The notes beneath the pieces were generated by a model. That model did no database searches and was not told the origin of the DNA. It was given only the letters and a program-made list of their open reading frames with translations. This document shows positions 10,635 to 22,522 of a stretch of DNA of 64,000 nt, in pieces. The position numbers and the translations under genes are program-made. The stretch covers positions 57,620,727 to 57,684,726 of the forward strand of contig OU744732.1 of the NCBI GenBank assembly GCA_916613615.1. The letters run 5' to 3'. Numbering within the stretch: position 1 is the first letter of the stretch; each line of letters begins with the position of its first letter. The stretch comes from Steromphala cineraria. Taxonomy: Eukaryota > Mollusca > Gastropoda > Trochida > Trochidae.

Positions 10635-10958
10635 AAGGGGCGGGCTTCTCTGAGAAAGTCGCAGCCGCGGTTTCCTCCGCCCAGCGGGTCTCCACTCGCA
10701 AGCTGTACGACGTACAGTGGGGATCATTTGCCACTTTCTGTGTGGACAAGGGCTGGGACGTCCAGGTAGCGACGGTCCCTCAGGTGGCGGAGTATCTAGT
10801 GTATCTCCGGGAGGAGAGGGGACTTTTCGCTAAACCACTACCTCCGAGACTTGTCCACTGAAGACCTTGCGGGCGTGGCCAGGCTTGGGCCACAGGTGTT
10901 CACACAGCATCGCACGGCGGGTTCGGCTTTCCCCAGGGGTGTCACAGCTCACCATTAG
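10580..10958 (+). pseudogene. DIRS tyrosine recombinase with core deleted, copy 2
   Basis: The N-terminal half reads GFSEKVAAAVSSAQRVSTRK, then LYDVQWGSFATFCVDKGW and VAEYLVYLREERGL, as in copy 3. At about 10833 the sequence jumps straight to the C-terminal segment around TTCGCTAAACCAC, losing the first Arg and the His-x-x-Arg boxes. The terminal part with HYLRDLSTEDLAG is readable only in another frame because of one extra C in AAACCACTAC. Copy 3 has the same extra C. Stop TAG at 10956-10958. Confidence 0.8.
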
Positions 10959-10987
10959 GGCTTATTTTGCTTTTTGTTGTTTTATTC

Positions 10988-10993
10988 AATAAA
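10988..10993 (+). terminator. Polyadenylation signal of DIRS copy 2
   Basis: AATAAA lies about 30 bp after the recombinase stop, in a T-rich tract. The same sequence is conserved in copy 3 at 12516-12521. Confidence 0.6.
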
Positions 10994-11384
10994 CTTCGCA
11001 TCTCGTTGTGTCCTTCTTTCGTTTCGGGGTGGGCTCCCTCCTTAGCGGGGGTCCTGTACTCCCACCCCTAGCCATACCGCAGAGAGGGGAAATACCTGCG
11101 CTCCTGTCGCCTCACTCTCGCAGCCCTCCACCATCTGTGGTAGTTGGGGCTACCATGAGTCGGAGAAGGTATAGTACGTTAAATAATAGTACGTTTTTGA
11201 GTAAACGTCATTATTTGTACTTACCGTCGACGACTCACCAACTTTATTTCCCACCCATGCCTCCCCTCCTGCGAGTAGGTTCGCTCTAGCGTTCACTGGT
11301 TCCAGGTACATGTAGGTTGGGATGAGGTTTTGGTCGATTGACCATAGGTGGCGCGGCGGGGATGTGCAGGTAAACATTCACCCG

Positions 11385-12486
11385 CAAGCACTGGATCTTC
11401 ACGCTTGGCTTGTCTCCAAAAGGGGCTGAAAGGGGCGGGCTTCTCTGAGAAAGTCGCAGCCGCGGTTTCGTCCGCCCAGCAAGCTGTACGACGTACAGTG
11501 GGGATCATTTGCCACTTTCTGTGTGGACAAGGGATGGGACGTCCAGGTAGCGACGGTCCCTCAGGTGGCGGAGTATCTAGTGTATCTCCGGGAGGAGAGG
11601 GGACTTAAAGCCTCCTCTATTAACACCCACCTAGCGGCGATCATGTCTGTTCTACGCAAGCGGGACCCCTATGTGGACATCTCCGTCCTCAAGGAAGTGG
11701 TCAGGACCTACCGTCAGGGGGACGGACGGCTAAGACCCGGACCTCCCGAGTGGGACTTAGCAATTGTTCTGGAGCACTTATGTTCAGACTTCTACGAGCC
11801 CCTGACGGAGACCATCATTCTCCGACTGACGGTCAAGACAGCCTTCCTGGTGGCGATGGCTTCAGCCGCCAGGGTCTCGGAGTTACATGCGCTCCAGGCC
11901 GATTTGCTCCGCTTTGAAGCGACGGATGGGGGTAAGTCCACTCTGGGTCTTGCTCTGGACTTCGTGTGCAAGAACCAGGGGTGGGACGAACAGGGCAGGG
12001 TTTTCCACATTCCCGCCCTCTCAGGCTCGGTCTACCCCACGGACGAAGAGAGCAGACTCCTTTGTCCGGTCCGAGCTCTTTGGGTCTATGCTGAGTGCAC
12101 ACGGTCCCTCCGGCAAGGGAGGAGGAGACTGTTTCTGCCTCATTCCAAGCGTAGCACGAAGGAGAAAGACAAACGCCTCTTGGGGGTCTATCTGTGGTCT
12201 GCTATCCTAGACGCCTACAAGGCCAAAGATTTAGCCCCGCCGGCTCGTACTAACCCGCATGAGATCAGGGCGATCTCAGCCACGATGGCTTTTCACAGCA
12301 ACATCGCCGTAGCGGACATCATGTAGGGCTGTTTCTGGAAGTCCGGCATGGTTTTCGCTAAACCACTACCTCCGAGACTTGTCCACTGAAGACCTTGCGG
12401 GCGTGGCCAGGCTTGGGCCACAGGTGTTCACACAGCATCGCACGGCGGGTTCGGCTTTCCCCAGGGGGGTCACAGCTCACCATTAG
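11385..12486 (+). pseudogene. DIRS tyrosine recombinase, near-complete but with stop and frameshift
   Basis: The main open frame (11523-12326) includes VAEYLVYLREERGLKASSIN, WDLAIVLEHL, then VKTAFLVAMASAARVSELHA with the first catalytic arginine, and NPHEIRAISATMAF containing the His-x-x-Arg box (HEIR). At 12324-12326 a TAG stop replaces what is probably a Gln codon. After GCFWKSGMVFAK one extra C shifts the frame; HYLRDLSTEDLAG with the tyrosine then continues to a TAG at 12484-12486. A 14-bp deletion near 11481 relative to copy 2 disrupts the N-terminus. All four catalytic residue types are still encoded, but not in one frame. Confidence 0.85.
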
Positions 12487-12684
12487 GGCTTATTTTGCTT
12501 TTTGTTGTTTTATTCAATAAACTTCGCATCTCGTTGTGTCCTTCTTTCGTTTCGGGGTGGGCTACCTCCTTAGCGGGGGTCCTGTACTCCCACCCCTAGC
12601 CATACCGCAGTGAGGGGAAGTACCTGCGCTCCTGTCGCCTCACTCTCGCAGCCCTCCACCCTCTGTGGAAGTCGGGGCTACGGT
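11385..12684 (+). mobile_element. DIRS-like 3' fragment, copy 3
   Basis: This fragment starts at GCAAGCACTGGATCTTC, the same point as about 10587 in copy 2, and carries the recombinase plus 3' untranslated region. From 12389 on it matches 10861-11157 almost base for base, then diverges just after GGGGCTAC at about 12684. It is a tandem, truncated relative of copy 2 that keeps the recombinase core copy 2 has lost. Confidence 0.82.
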
Positions 12685-12690
12685 GAGGAA

Positions 12691-12755
12691 CCATTAATTT
12701 TTATTTTCCTAACATCAACTTATATTCCCCCTAAAACGTTCTACTGTCCCTTTAA
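12691..12755. mobile_element. One end of a TTAA (piggyBac-like) MITE
   Basis: The stretch ends CGTTCTACTGTCCCT followed by TTAA (12752-12755). Its inner part matches the ends of the complete copies at 23940, 48263 and 62768. Only this end survives next to DIRS copy 3, so the MITE was cut by rearrangement or insertion. Confidence 0.7.
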
Positions 12756-12965
12756 ATTTGAAGTCTTCCGATTGGTTACACAGTTGCGATTACGAGTTAA
12801 TTTCAACCATAAATGAAAGAAATGTAAAATGTTGCTTCCTTATGATGTATACATACTTGTCATAAATTTAAATTAACTTCCTGTATTCATTTATTCTCAT
12901 CCTATGCATAAACATTGTTTACCGAACCATGTATTCATTCATATGTATCCTCATAATTTTTTTAG

Positions 12966-13095
12966 TTATATTTGGGATCACACTATCTTCAATAGGACAG
13001 ATTCTTGTACCATGCGGGATTCGAACCCACACTACCTAGACAACCTCGGGAGCAATAACCATATTTGCAACTTACCACCTCGCCCGTTTAGCCAT
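12966..13095 (-). mobile_element. tRNA-derived SINE, minus strand
   Basis: Read on the minus strand this has a B box (GGGTTCGAATCCC, about 13017-13027), then GGTACAAGAATCTGT and GTGTGATCCCAAATATA. The same body follows the B box of the plus-strand SINE at 62320-62462, so the two are one family. Confidence 0.7.
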
Positions 13096-13109
13096 TCATG
13101 TTTTTATTG

Positions 13110-13444
13110 ACTCACATGTAATGTAAAGATACCTTAATTTAACTATAAATATTGCTAATAATTCACTCCTAACTAAGGTTTAAACACTTGTTCACCCTAC
13201 GATGTGCTTATTTATTCCCGTCTATTGTGAAGATACGTGTTCACCCGACCATGTATTTATATACTCCAATGATATTGATGATAATGTAAGTGTTCATTCA
13301 ATTACAAACATTCTTTTTTTTTTATTCCAAACTGATGTAAACTATACGTGTTTCCTCAACCACATGTTTAAACCACCATCTTATAAAAAAATAAGTGTTC
13401 ACACAACCATGAGATGACAACTCACATCTGATATATTTTAGGTA
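13110..13444. other. AT-rich spacer, no gene seen
   Basis: It contains several loosely repeated 'TGTTCACCC...ACCATGTATTTAT' phrases (12915, 13190, 13240), a hint of an old degenerate tandem repeat. No coding signal. Confidence 0.4.
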
Positions 13445-15441
13445 CGTGTTTATTCACTCTGGACCGATGTTTAGAAATATGTTCACCATCTTGTTTTTGT
13501 TTACTCTGGTCCAATATAAAAATGTGCTAACCATCTTGATATTGATTCACTCTGGGTCGCTGCAGAGAAACGTGTTAGCCATCTTGATATTGATTCACTC
13601 TGGGTTGATGTAGAGAAACGTGTTAACCATCTTGATATTGGTTCCCTCTGGTTCGCTGTAACGAAACGTGTTAACCGTCTTGATATTGATTCACTCTAGG
13701 TCGCTGTAGAGAACGTGTTTACCATCTTGATATTGGTTCCCTCTGGGTCGCTGTAGAGAAACATGTTAACCATCTTGATATTGATTCACTCTGGGTCGCT
13801 GTAGAGAAACGTGTTAGCCATCTTGATATTGGTTCCCTCTGGGTCGCTGTAGAGAAACGTGTTAACCATCTTGATATTGATTCACTCTGGGTCGCTGTAG
13901 AGAAACGTGTTAGCCATCTTGATATTGGTTCCCTCTGGGTCGCTGTAGAGAAACGTGTTAACCATCTTGATATTGATTCACTCTGGGTTACTGTAGAGAA
14001 CGTGTTAACCATCTTGATATTAGTTCACTTTGGGTCGCTGTAGAGAAACGTGTTAGCCATCTTGATATTGGTTCCCTCTGGGACGCTGTAGAAAAACGTG
14101 TTAGCCATCTTGATATTGGTTTCCTCTGGGTCGCTGTAGAGAAACGTGTTAACCATCTTGATATTGATTCACTCTGGGTCGCTGTAGAGAACGTGTTAGC
14201 CATCTTGATATTGATTCACTTTGGGTCGCTGTAGAGAAACGTGTTAGCCATCTTGATATTGGTTCCCTCTGGGACGCTGTAGAAAAACGTGTTAGCCATC
14301 TTGATATTGGTTCCCTCTGGTTCGCTGTAACGAATCGTGTTAACCATCTTGATATTGATTCACTCTGGGTCGCTGTAGAGAAACGTGTTAACCATCTTGA
14401 TATTGATTCACTCTGGGTCGCTGTAGAGAACGTGTTAGCCATCTTGATATTGATTAACTTTGGGTCGCTGTAGAGAAACGTGTTAGCCATCTTGATATTG
14501 GTTCCCTCTGGGTCGCTGTAGAGAAACGTGTTAGCCATCTTGATATTGGTTCCCTCTGGGTCGCTGTAGAGAAACGTGTTAACCATCTTGATATTGGTTC
14601 ACGCTGGGTCGCTGTAGAGAAACGTGTTAACCATCTTGATATTGGTTCCCTCTGGGTCGCTGTAGAGAAACGTGTTAACCATCTTGATATTGATTCACTC
14701 TGGGTCGCTGTAGAGAAACGTGTTAGCCATCTTTATATTGGTTCCCTCTGGGTCGCTGTAGAGAAACGTGTTAACCATCTTGATATTGATTCACTCTGGG
14801 TTACTGTAGAGAACATGTTAACCATCTTGATATTAGTTCACTTTGGGTCGCTGTAGAGAAACGTGTTAGCCATCTTGATATTGGTTCCCTCTGGGACGCT
14901 GTAGAAAAACGTGTTAGCCATCTTGATATTGGTTTCCTCTGGGTCGCTGTAGAGAAACGTGTTAACCATCTTGATATTGATTCACTCTGGGTCGCTGTAG
15001 AGAACGTGTTAGCCATCTTGATATTGATTCACTTTGGGTCGCTGTAGAGAAACGTGTTAGCCATCTTGATATTGGTTCCCTCTGGGACGCTGTAGAAAAA
15101 CGTGTTAGCCATCTTGATATTGGTTCACTCTGGGTCGCTGTAGAGAAACGTGTTAACCATCTTGATATTGATTCACTCTGGGTCGCTGTAGAGAAACGTG
15201 TTTACCATCTTGATATTGATTCACTCTAGGTCGCTGTAGAGAACGTGTTAACCATCTTGATATTATTTCACTTTGGGTCGCTGTAGGGAAACGTGTTAGC
15301 CATCTTGATATTGATTCACTCTGGGTCGCTGTTGAGAAACGTGTTAGCCATCTTGATATTGGTTATCTCTGGTTCGCTGTAGAAAAACGTGTTAACCATC
15401 TTGATATTGATTCACTCTGGGTCGCTGTAGAAAAACGTGAC
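13445..15441. repeat. 48-bp minisatellite, about 41 units
   Basis: The unit is built around GTCGCTGTAGAGAAACGTGT, then TAGCCATCTTGATATTGG and TTCCCTCTGG. Two main variants differ at TTCACTC versus TTCCCTC and often alternate. Because 48 is divisible by 3, the minus strand stays open as a 16-residue repeat over several units, but 47-bp units break every frame, so I do not call it coding. Units at about 13925-14310 are repeated nearly exactly at 14738-15123, an 813-bp offset. Confidence 0.95.
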
Positions 15442-15578
15442 TGAACCCATCATCCAGGTACATAGCGAACTGTACTTATTCTACATCATTTCTCTTACCC
15501 CTTAGAGAACATGATGAGAAGACGATGACCGAGAAAGCACATTGCCAATATCAACAAGCCTGAACAAGTTTAAAAGCT

Positions 15579-16594
15579 TTAAAAAACACAATCGGGGAGC
15601 GAGTCTTCCCAATCGCCGTTAGTGGGCGGGGCGGACCCCCTGGCATCTAGCATCCCCGTCACCATGACCTTGATGGACGCAAGCAGTTGAGCGGAGAAGG
15701 CCGCCTGATCGACCTGACACCGATCCCCCGTCCTCCGTCTTGGTATGCTTGCACAGGACAGACATGACGGCACAGGAATGAGTAAGGTTAGAGAAGGCCT
15801 TCAGCCCCCTCTCCTCTCGAAGGTATACGAGATACTCGGCCACCCGCGGAATGGATACCCCATGAACATCCAGTCCCCTGTCCTCACAGAAGGTGACGAA
15901 ACAACCCCAGTGCATATCGAAGTGGTGTCCCTTCCAGATCTAGAACGAGACCCCCTGTCCGAGTCGACAGAGCGGCCGTCCCCGTCGAACTCACCTGCAT
16001 CCTTGGAAATGGCCAGCGACGGAGAGGTAATAGTTGCTGACGCCGACGTACCCCGCGGCTGTCTCTTGACATACGCACAGTCCCTCTGGGACTCGCACTC
16101 CTGACACCTGTCCTCCTCTGAACAGGACTGGTGGTACGACACAGCCTACAGAGCGAGTGAGGGTCGTTGGCCACCGACTCCCTATGTCCGCCCCGACCAC
16201 AGAAGCCCGGGTGCGAAGCCATGCATCGGCGTAGTCATGGAGCAGAGTGTGCGAAAGCCCACTCACCCAGACTCGCTACCAACGGTAGAGAGTTGAACGA
16301 CGGTAGAGGGTCGAGTGAACCTCCCGAAAGGGAGAAAGAACCCGTCGGAGCGAACAGACGGACGGAGAGACGAACCGTCGGAGCGTCGTGGTGTCTGAGC
16401 ACACCGAGCGTCAGAGCGTCCGACCTTGCGACAGTCCAATCCGTCAGCTCAGATGCGCGAGACAACAGCCAAGTCCTGCCAGTTAAGTGACCCCAGAGAA
16501 GCACGTGCAGCACGCACCAGGCAAAAACAGATACCCAAACAGCGGGTCCGACTTCCGGTGGCTCCGAAAGTGGATGTAGGGACACCATAGTCAT
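15579..16594 (-). pseudogene. Scrambled DIRS fragment, copy 4 (Gag / recombinase / Gag)
   Basis: Reading leftward, a GC-rich leader with CTCCGAC-type repeats (about 16590-16250) precedes Gag-like sequence with a CxxC motif (EEDRCQECESQRDC, about 16100). At about 15915 this switches to the recombinase N-terminus: CFVTFCEDRGLDVHG and VAEYLVYLREERGLKAF. At about 15720 it switches back to Gag: VDQAAFSAQLLASIKVMV and TGMLDARG. The intact order in this family is Gag first and recombinase last, so the piece is rearranged. Confidence 0.72.
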
Positions 16595-18341
16595 TTTCTA
16601 AATTGGAAACAACTAGTCCAATTGTCTGTTTTCGTGCAGCGGATACAATAACATACCATGAAACTGCTACTGCAAACTTAAAAACTAATCATACTTCAAC
16701 ATATGTGCGTCAATCTCCATTAAAAGCTCTGTACTAAAATCCGAGAAAGATATGGCAACGAGCGATTGTATTTGTATTTATAAAATCTAAGTCAGGGCCG
16801 TTTTTGTGTTGTAAACCTGGTAAGACGGTCATGGTTTTCCTTCTGCAATCAAGTCTAAGAGAAAAGTGAAGGCTTCTGGGAGTGACGTCATGAGACCGCT
16901 GACTTTCCGCCTTTAGAGAGGGGTTTTACGCATCACCTACTCCACTGTTTGAAGTTTCGTCAATCAATCAATCAATAATTTATTTCCGTCTCACTTGTGT
17001 ACATGCTTATGTTTATATTCAAAACAGTATAAGATTATACAGATCATTTTAAAATGTACACAACCAATCGCCCAGAGATTTATGAAAGACGATATAAAAC
17101 ATGTATATGTAAGTTCATTAAAGATATAGTAAATATACAAAACATAAAATGCAGATAAATGATATAAAGTTAGCTATGTAAGCTCCCTCTGTTTTGTTAA
17201 AATAAAATGGCAGGTGCTGGCAGTATATATAAGGTAAAATAGCTGCTGTGCTTAAAATACGTATAAACTTATCACAGTCTGGTAAAAAGCTGAACTCCTC
17301 CCATTTAACATGACAGGTTTCTGATAGTCTGATTCGTTCTGAGGCATTCGTTTGGGATAATAAGGTTGAAATAAAGCATGCCTATAGAGGAGGCAGGCAT
17401 AGTAGGTCTAGTCAACAGATAAGTATCTAAATAATAGATCACTAAGGATGATGATTATGTAGGCTTTTCCTGTGTATTTTAACAGACACATAATATAATA
17501 ATTATTATTACCCACGTGGTACTTCGTAAAGGGGTTTCATAATAATTTGTTATGACACATATGGGTCATAACACCTAAAAGTGATTTGATTGGCTTGCGG
17601 TGAACTTTGACCGTGTCCGGACTACTTTATTCATTCATAAAACGAACGAGTTTTCATTCACAAATTCGAATGGCACTGAGTGAGTTGGAGTCATTCTTCA
17701 AACTTTCAGTTTATCTTTTAAATCTTCCTTACCGAGATGTTAAGGAATAAATCGGAGGACAAAAGAATTACAACTAAACATCTTACTGATAACTCAAGGC
17801 TCATATAAACACAAAAGGGTTTAAATACAGCACAATTTGATCACCGAATTTCATTAATTTGATCCATGTCGCTCCAAAATGACACAGACCGACATTGCTT
17901 GTTATCTATAAAATATAAAGACAACTGAATATTCTTTAGACAACATTTCTTCAAATCAAAACGCGTTTGAACAATGATAAGCATCTTAAACTTACTTTGA
18001 AGGCGGTTGTTTACACAATTTGACGAAAAGATACAGGCAAATGGCGGCCGTCATGTCATGCCGTTGATCAAAGAAAGATAACTTTGACTGTTCTCGCGCA
18101 GTGAGATTTTATTTTCACGTACGCTTCGTTCATGACTAAAGTGCTTATTACTTACATTTCACCAGACACTACGAATTAACGTAGGGTAGAATTTAGAAAT
18201 GTGAATATTTGACGTCGTAATAGTATAATATTTGAGGCTGTGACGTGGTTTGATATTCATCCGCCGTTTCGTCTCTTTATAGGCAAAATAAAAAGTTATT
18301 TAAAAAAGCAATAAATCGTCTGAAATGCAAGTTGGTAATAA
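16595..18341. other. AT-rich stretch with a LINE 3'-tail-like end, no gene seen
   Basis: A (AATC)n run followed by AATAATTTATTTCCGTCTCAC at 16964-16993 looks like the 3' end of a minus-strand LINE (AATAAA, then a short tandem tail). The following 300 bp could be its 3' UTR. The 25-bp quasi-palindrome TGTTATGAC...GTCATAACA is at 17549-17573. No splice-bounded coding exon was recognised. Confidence 0.4.
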
Positions 18342-18494
18342 ATAGGATACATAACTCGTTCCCCTTTCATATCAAGTTTATATCCCTCGTGAAATAATTT
18401 TGTTTTGTCACTCGCCAAGGCTCGTGACAAAGCAAAATTATTTCACTAGGGACATAAACTTGATATGAAAGGGGAAGCTCGTTAGATATCCTAT
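18342..18494. mobile_element. Foldback element, arms about 70 bp
   Basis: The left arm (CCCCTTTCATATCAAGTTTA, then CGTGAAATAATTTTG) pairs with a near-perfect complement ending GATATGAAAGGGG; the loop is only a few bases around 18418. The outer GGATA/TATCC bases also pair. No coding capacity. This is a MITE-like foldback of unknown family. Confidence 0.8.
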
Positions 18495-20017
18495 AAATAG
18501 AATAGTGCTTAATATATATTGGACTAGTGATGTTTAAATTATAACCCTGATTAACATATCTTTAAGGGAGAAGCTACCTTTCGAGTACGCATAGGTTTGA
18601 TAACTGAAGCTCGAATAAACCATAACTTGACAAACAGGGATAGTTTCTCTGACCATGTGGTACCTTTTGGGTATGGGATATTTTTATGGCAACAAATATG
18701 GTTATCGGAAACCTGGCACACAAAGAGGAGAGGACAAGGAACTGTTACAGCAGAAAATGTACGAAACAAAAAGTTTAAAGCAGCAGGCACACAAACTCTT
18801 TTAGAGCTCATATCCACGGACTCGACCAAGTAATCCCTATTCAAGGAGCTTTGTAACTTATTTACTTATGTGTAAATACATCATTTTATGAAATAGATAA
18901 CCATAAAGTTACCCGTACTTTCTATCCAATGTGTCATGTAATATGACTTAAATTACTTTAAATGTTTTCGTGTTTGCGAGAAACGTTCTTTAAAACTTCA
19001 TCGATTTGGAATCTCCTTAACTTGGCGAGATAGCAGAGAAAATTTAATATTTATGCCTGTTTTAAAACATTCAAGAGCAGTGACGCGGGAACGAAGTTAT
19101 GTCAAATGAAGTGCATTATTTTCATACTTTATCAATTGTGAACTGGAATGTCCAATATTCTGAGTCCCAAAAATGAAATTGCGATTAATACACCCAATGA
19201 CCGTTCGAAGAGACACTTTTCATGAAGAATAGTGCATACTTCTTCACAAGACATATGCCTGTCAAATACACACAAACCCGAATTTGTCAGCTAAAAAATG
19301 TTTTTTACGACCGTTTCCTTTGGACACTGGTATATTACTTAAAAGTCATTGACACACTTTGTCCCAGTGTAGAGTTTGTTTTCTGAAACGGATCAATACG
19401 TCAATCGTCAGCCCAATGTTGGAAACTTTCAACTAATGCTACGGTCATGCTACAGTCACTCTTACACGATGTCATCCGCGATGTATCACGTGCAACTTCA
19501 TCTGGATACGCACCTATATGTTCTGGATACACACGCCATTCACACTTTCAACAAACTTGATGTGCACGTGGCTTTTCGGCGAAGATCGTAATGAGCTACG
19601 AGTGAGTAAAAAGTTTTGAACATGCTCAAAACTTTCGCGATCATCGGGAAACATCGTGAAATACACGCACTATACACGTGGTGCACACGTGTTACATCGT
19701 ACTTTACTCTTGTTTATCGTAGCATCATCGTAAGCAAATTCTTATTACGATGCTCCCGTCAACTGTACGAACAGGAAGTGCTAATTGCGAATGTGCTACG
19801 TTCACTAAAAGAGTTGATTCCGAGTATAAAGCGTCCTTAACAAGACATCATTAAGTGTTTACCATGATATTCAAGTGCTTTTGACGAACAATGTCGTTTT
19901 GGCATATATTTCAAAGGGTCTTTTCATGAAATGTGGCGGGAACTGCGTCTATCAATATTTTCTCTTGTGAAAGGTGTATTCTCTGGTACCCAAGGATCTC
20001 CATAGTGAAGTGTCAGC
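18495..20017. other. No recognisable gene
   Basis: Open frames of up to about 97 codons exist around 18551-18844 on both strands, without recognisable motifs or supporting splice sites. The 19360-19850 part is rich in ACGTG and CATCG words and shows faint similarity to 21350-21630 (for example ACATCGTA...CTCTTGT), perhaps an old dispersed repeat. Confidence 0.35.
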
Positions 20018-20297
20018 AAAAACTACTATCAGACGCCCTTTAAATTAAAAACAGCTTGAAATGTTATTTCCATTTGGATCTTACTGTAGATAAAACATAA
20101 TTTTATTAAAACAGTAAATATACATCCAGAAAAACTACTATCAGACGCCCTTTAAATTGAAAACAGCTTGAAATGCTATTTCCATTTGGATCTTACTGTA
20201 GATAAAAAATAATTTTATTAAAACAGTAAATATACATCCAGAAAAACTACTATCAGACGCCCTTTAAATTGTAAATAGCTTGAAATGTTATTTCCAT
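20018..20297. repeat. 112-bp tandem repeat, about 2.5 copies
   Basis: AAAAACTACTATCAGACGCC starts copies at 20018, 20130 and 20242, an exact 112-bp period. The first two copies are nearly identical; the third breaks off after about 55 bp. Confidence 0.93.
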
Positions 20298-22327
20298 TAT
20301 TTTCAAATTCTGCACATTTATTTTTACCTAAGTAGGAGAGATTAAAAGAAAAAGATGCTTGCAGAGTTACAAGACACAGCAACGTACATTTCATGATCGC
20401 AGACGAAACATTCATTCTTCTCAATTCTTCTTATTTCGGGAGGGGGTGCAGTGCACGAGACGTCTACATGGGAAGTGAAAAATAATTCAGTTGGTCAGGG
20501 ATGCACGGTCGGGGGTTAATTAACGCTCTCTTTTTTGCTTGTATTCTAGTAAAATCACGAAACACGACAGTCAGAAACTCATTCATTTTCTTTGTTTTAA
20601 AAAATAAGACTAAATAGCTATGGAAATTCCATCTTTTGGAAAATCTATCAGCAACAGATTTCAATTCATCCTCATTTGATCTACACTGGATGAATAATGA
20701 AAATAAAGAAAGAGTTTTTTTTTATAAAATATGAAAGTATCATATTTGCTTTTTCATTGAAATTGCTTCTAAATTAATGCAAAAGAAGAAGTCAAACGTT
20801 ACCTTCAGAAATTCTTCAGAACACGCTTCGATTATTGCGTTTCAAGTCTCAGGAATATGCCAGAAATGGTATTGCTTGCCACCCTGAATTGATATTGGAG
20901 AGTATTTTTAGGAGTCTCCGGTTGCAAGATATCCAAGGGTAATAGCGAGACGTATTGCTGGGTGGATTGGTTGTCTCATGAAATTGTTTTTTTTTCGATA
21001 TTCTTTCAGTGATTCTGTTCAACAGTGTTCTCAAATATTTCAGGGTCCATCCGAAAACAATCCTTAAAGCCAGCTATGTATTCGAGAGCAAGCTCTTGCT
21101 GCAATGTCACGTAAAATCCAATATGTCACAGCCATGATCTTGTACATACACTTCTTTTTCGTCTTAGTCGTTCGTGCTTTTGCTTCCTTCGGAAATGCTT
21201 GGTAGCGACAGTAACAACTGTTACTAGCCTTGAGATGAAACGTCGACATCCATAATGGACCTTCCCTGTACTAATATTGTTTCATTTAGCCAAGAGAAGT
21301 AACGTGTCTCAAACCAAAATTGCTAAGGAAATATCATGTCGTATAAAACACGTCTACATCGTAATATCAACGTTTTCAGCACGTAGCAGCCCTTACATCA
21401 CGCGTTGTGAACACGCCCCTTTCTTGACAAACACGCACGAAAATCTGAGAAATAACGTTAGTCTAACTTGATGTGAACGTACTGTGTTAGTGATACACTC
21501 GCGGTACATCGTATCTTGCTCTTGTAAACAGTATAAAATACCTTTTACTACGATAATCCGTACCTCGTAATAAGCACGTCTATGACATCGTGTAAGTGTG
21601 ACCATAGTCTTATGATGAAATGTAAAAATGTTTGCCAAATTAAGGAATCAATTTCTGTCGACATAATCGATATTAACTAATATCGAGTACCAAGATTCAA
21701 TTATAAATACGACTTTTTGCGCTATTTTCGTCTTCAAGAGCTTTCTCAGTCAAAATTTTAACAATCAGCTAAATATGTTACAAAATATCATCTGTATTAT
21801 CTAAATAAGAATACAACGCCATAGAAATCAATTTCGTCCCTACCTCAAAGACATAAGAATTATATGACAATTGCATTGAGATCAACAGGTAAGTGAAAAT
21901 CAATTAACAGTTTGAAAACCTGTATTCATGGTAAAAAGTCATCACTGCAAATTCATTGCAACAGCCACACTTGTACTATATACCTTTAAGTCTCACAATA
22001 CTAACAATAAGAAGGCAGCATCGGAGGAATGAATCAACATGAAGTAAAGAACATCACCAGTACTCACCGCTAGCTTTGCCTTCATCTAGAGCTATGTCTG
22101 TCAAACTTGTGAAACACGTGGCAAGCGTTTTCTCAATAAGGCCAGAACATCACAAACGCTAATTAATAGGCATAGGTAAAGCAGCAAATACTTATACTTA
22201 GTACATAAGAAAGTACTTGATGCCGATTGGCTGCTTTGGAAAATCGATTGACCAATAAACTCGAAGTGGGCTTAACTGTTGAGGTCATGAATATAATGGC
22301 GACGGAAAGGTTGGCTTAGTGTTAAAC
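20298..22327. other. AT-rich, no gene seen
   Basis: Only short unsupported frames are present. No protein motif, RNA gene or well-formed repeat was seen apart from the faint similarity between 21350-21630 and 19360-19850. Confidence 0.35.
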
Positions 22328-22341
22328 ACAATGATTAATGA

Positions 22342-22522
22342 CTTCTTTGAGAGGCATTTTGGAAGTTGAAGGTCAAATAAGGACACTATTTATGGATGAC
22401 AACTTCTTTATTCATAGGGTGCGACGTTTCGATACAGCATGCTTGAAAACAACACGAGAATCTCTATCGAAACGTCGCACCCTATGAATAAAGAAGTTGT
22501 CATCCATAAATAGTGTCCTTAT
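22342..22522. mobile_element. Foldback element with perfect 58-bp arms and 14-bp direct flanks
   Basis: Arms at 22377-22434 and 22465-22522 are perfectly complementary over 58 bp around a 30-nt loop. A 35-bp unpaired lead (CTTCTTTGAGAGGCATTTTG...) precedes the left arm. ACAATGATTAATGA occurs at 22328-22341 and 22523-22536, directly flanking the element, which looks like a 14-bp target duplication. A diverged relative is at 62487-62612. Confidence 0.85.

Larger units (their letters stand above)
8760..11384 (+). mobile_element. DIRS-like retrotransposon, internally deleted copy 2
   Basis: Gag, RT, RNase H and recombinase segments occur in the right order on the plus strand, but each enzymatic domain has lost its middle. 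The RT palm is gone near 9925, the RNase H core near 10410 and the recombinase core near 10833. A 3' untranslated region has an AATAAA signal at 10988. Downstream, 11158-11384 has an ATGAGTCGGAGAAGG block and looks like the element's own terminal region. The 5' end abuts the oppositely oriented copy 1 at about 8760. Confidence 0.8.

Noticed and set aside
13719..15016. Minus-strand open frames of 71-145 codons with a 16-residue repeat
   Set aside because: They follow automatically from a 48-bp tandem repeat without stop codons, and 47-bp units break every frame. There is no start context, splice signal or non-repetitive domain.
18551..18844. Overlapping 78- and 97-codon frames on opposite strands
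   Set aside because: No recognisable domain, no supporting splice sites, and both strands open equally, so chance is the simplest explanation.
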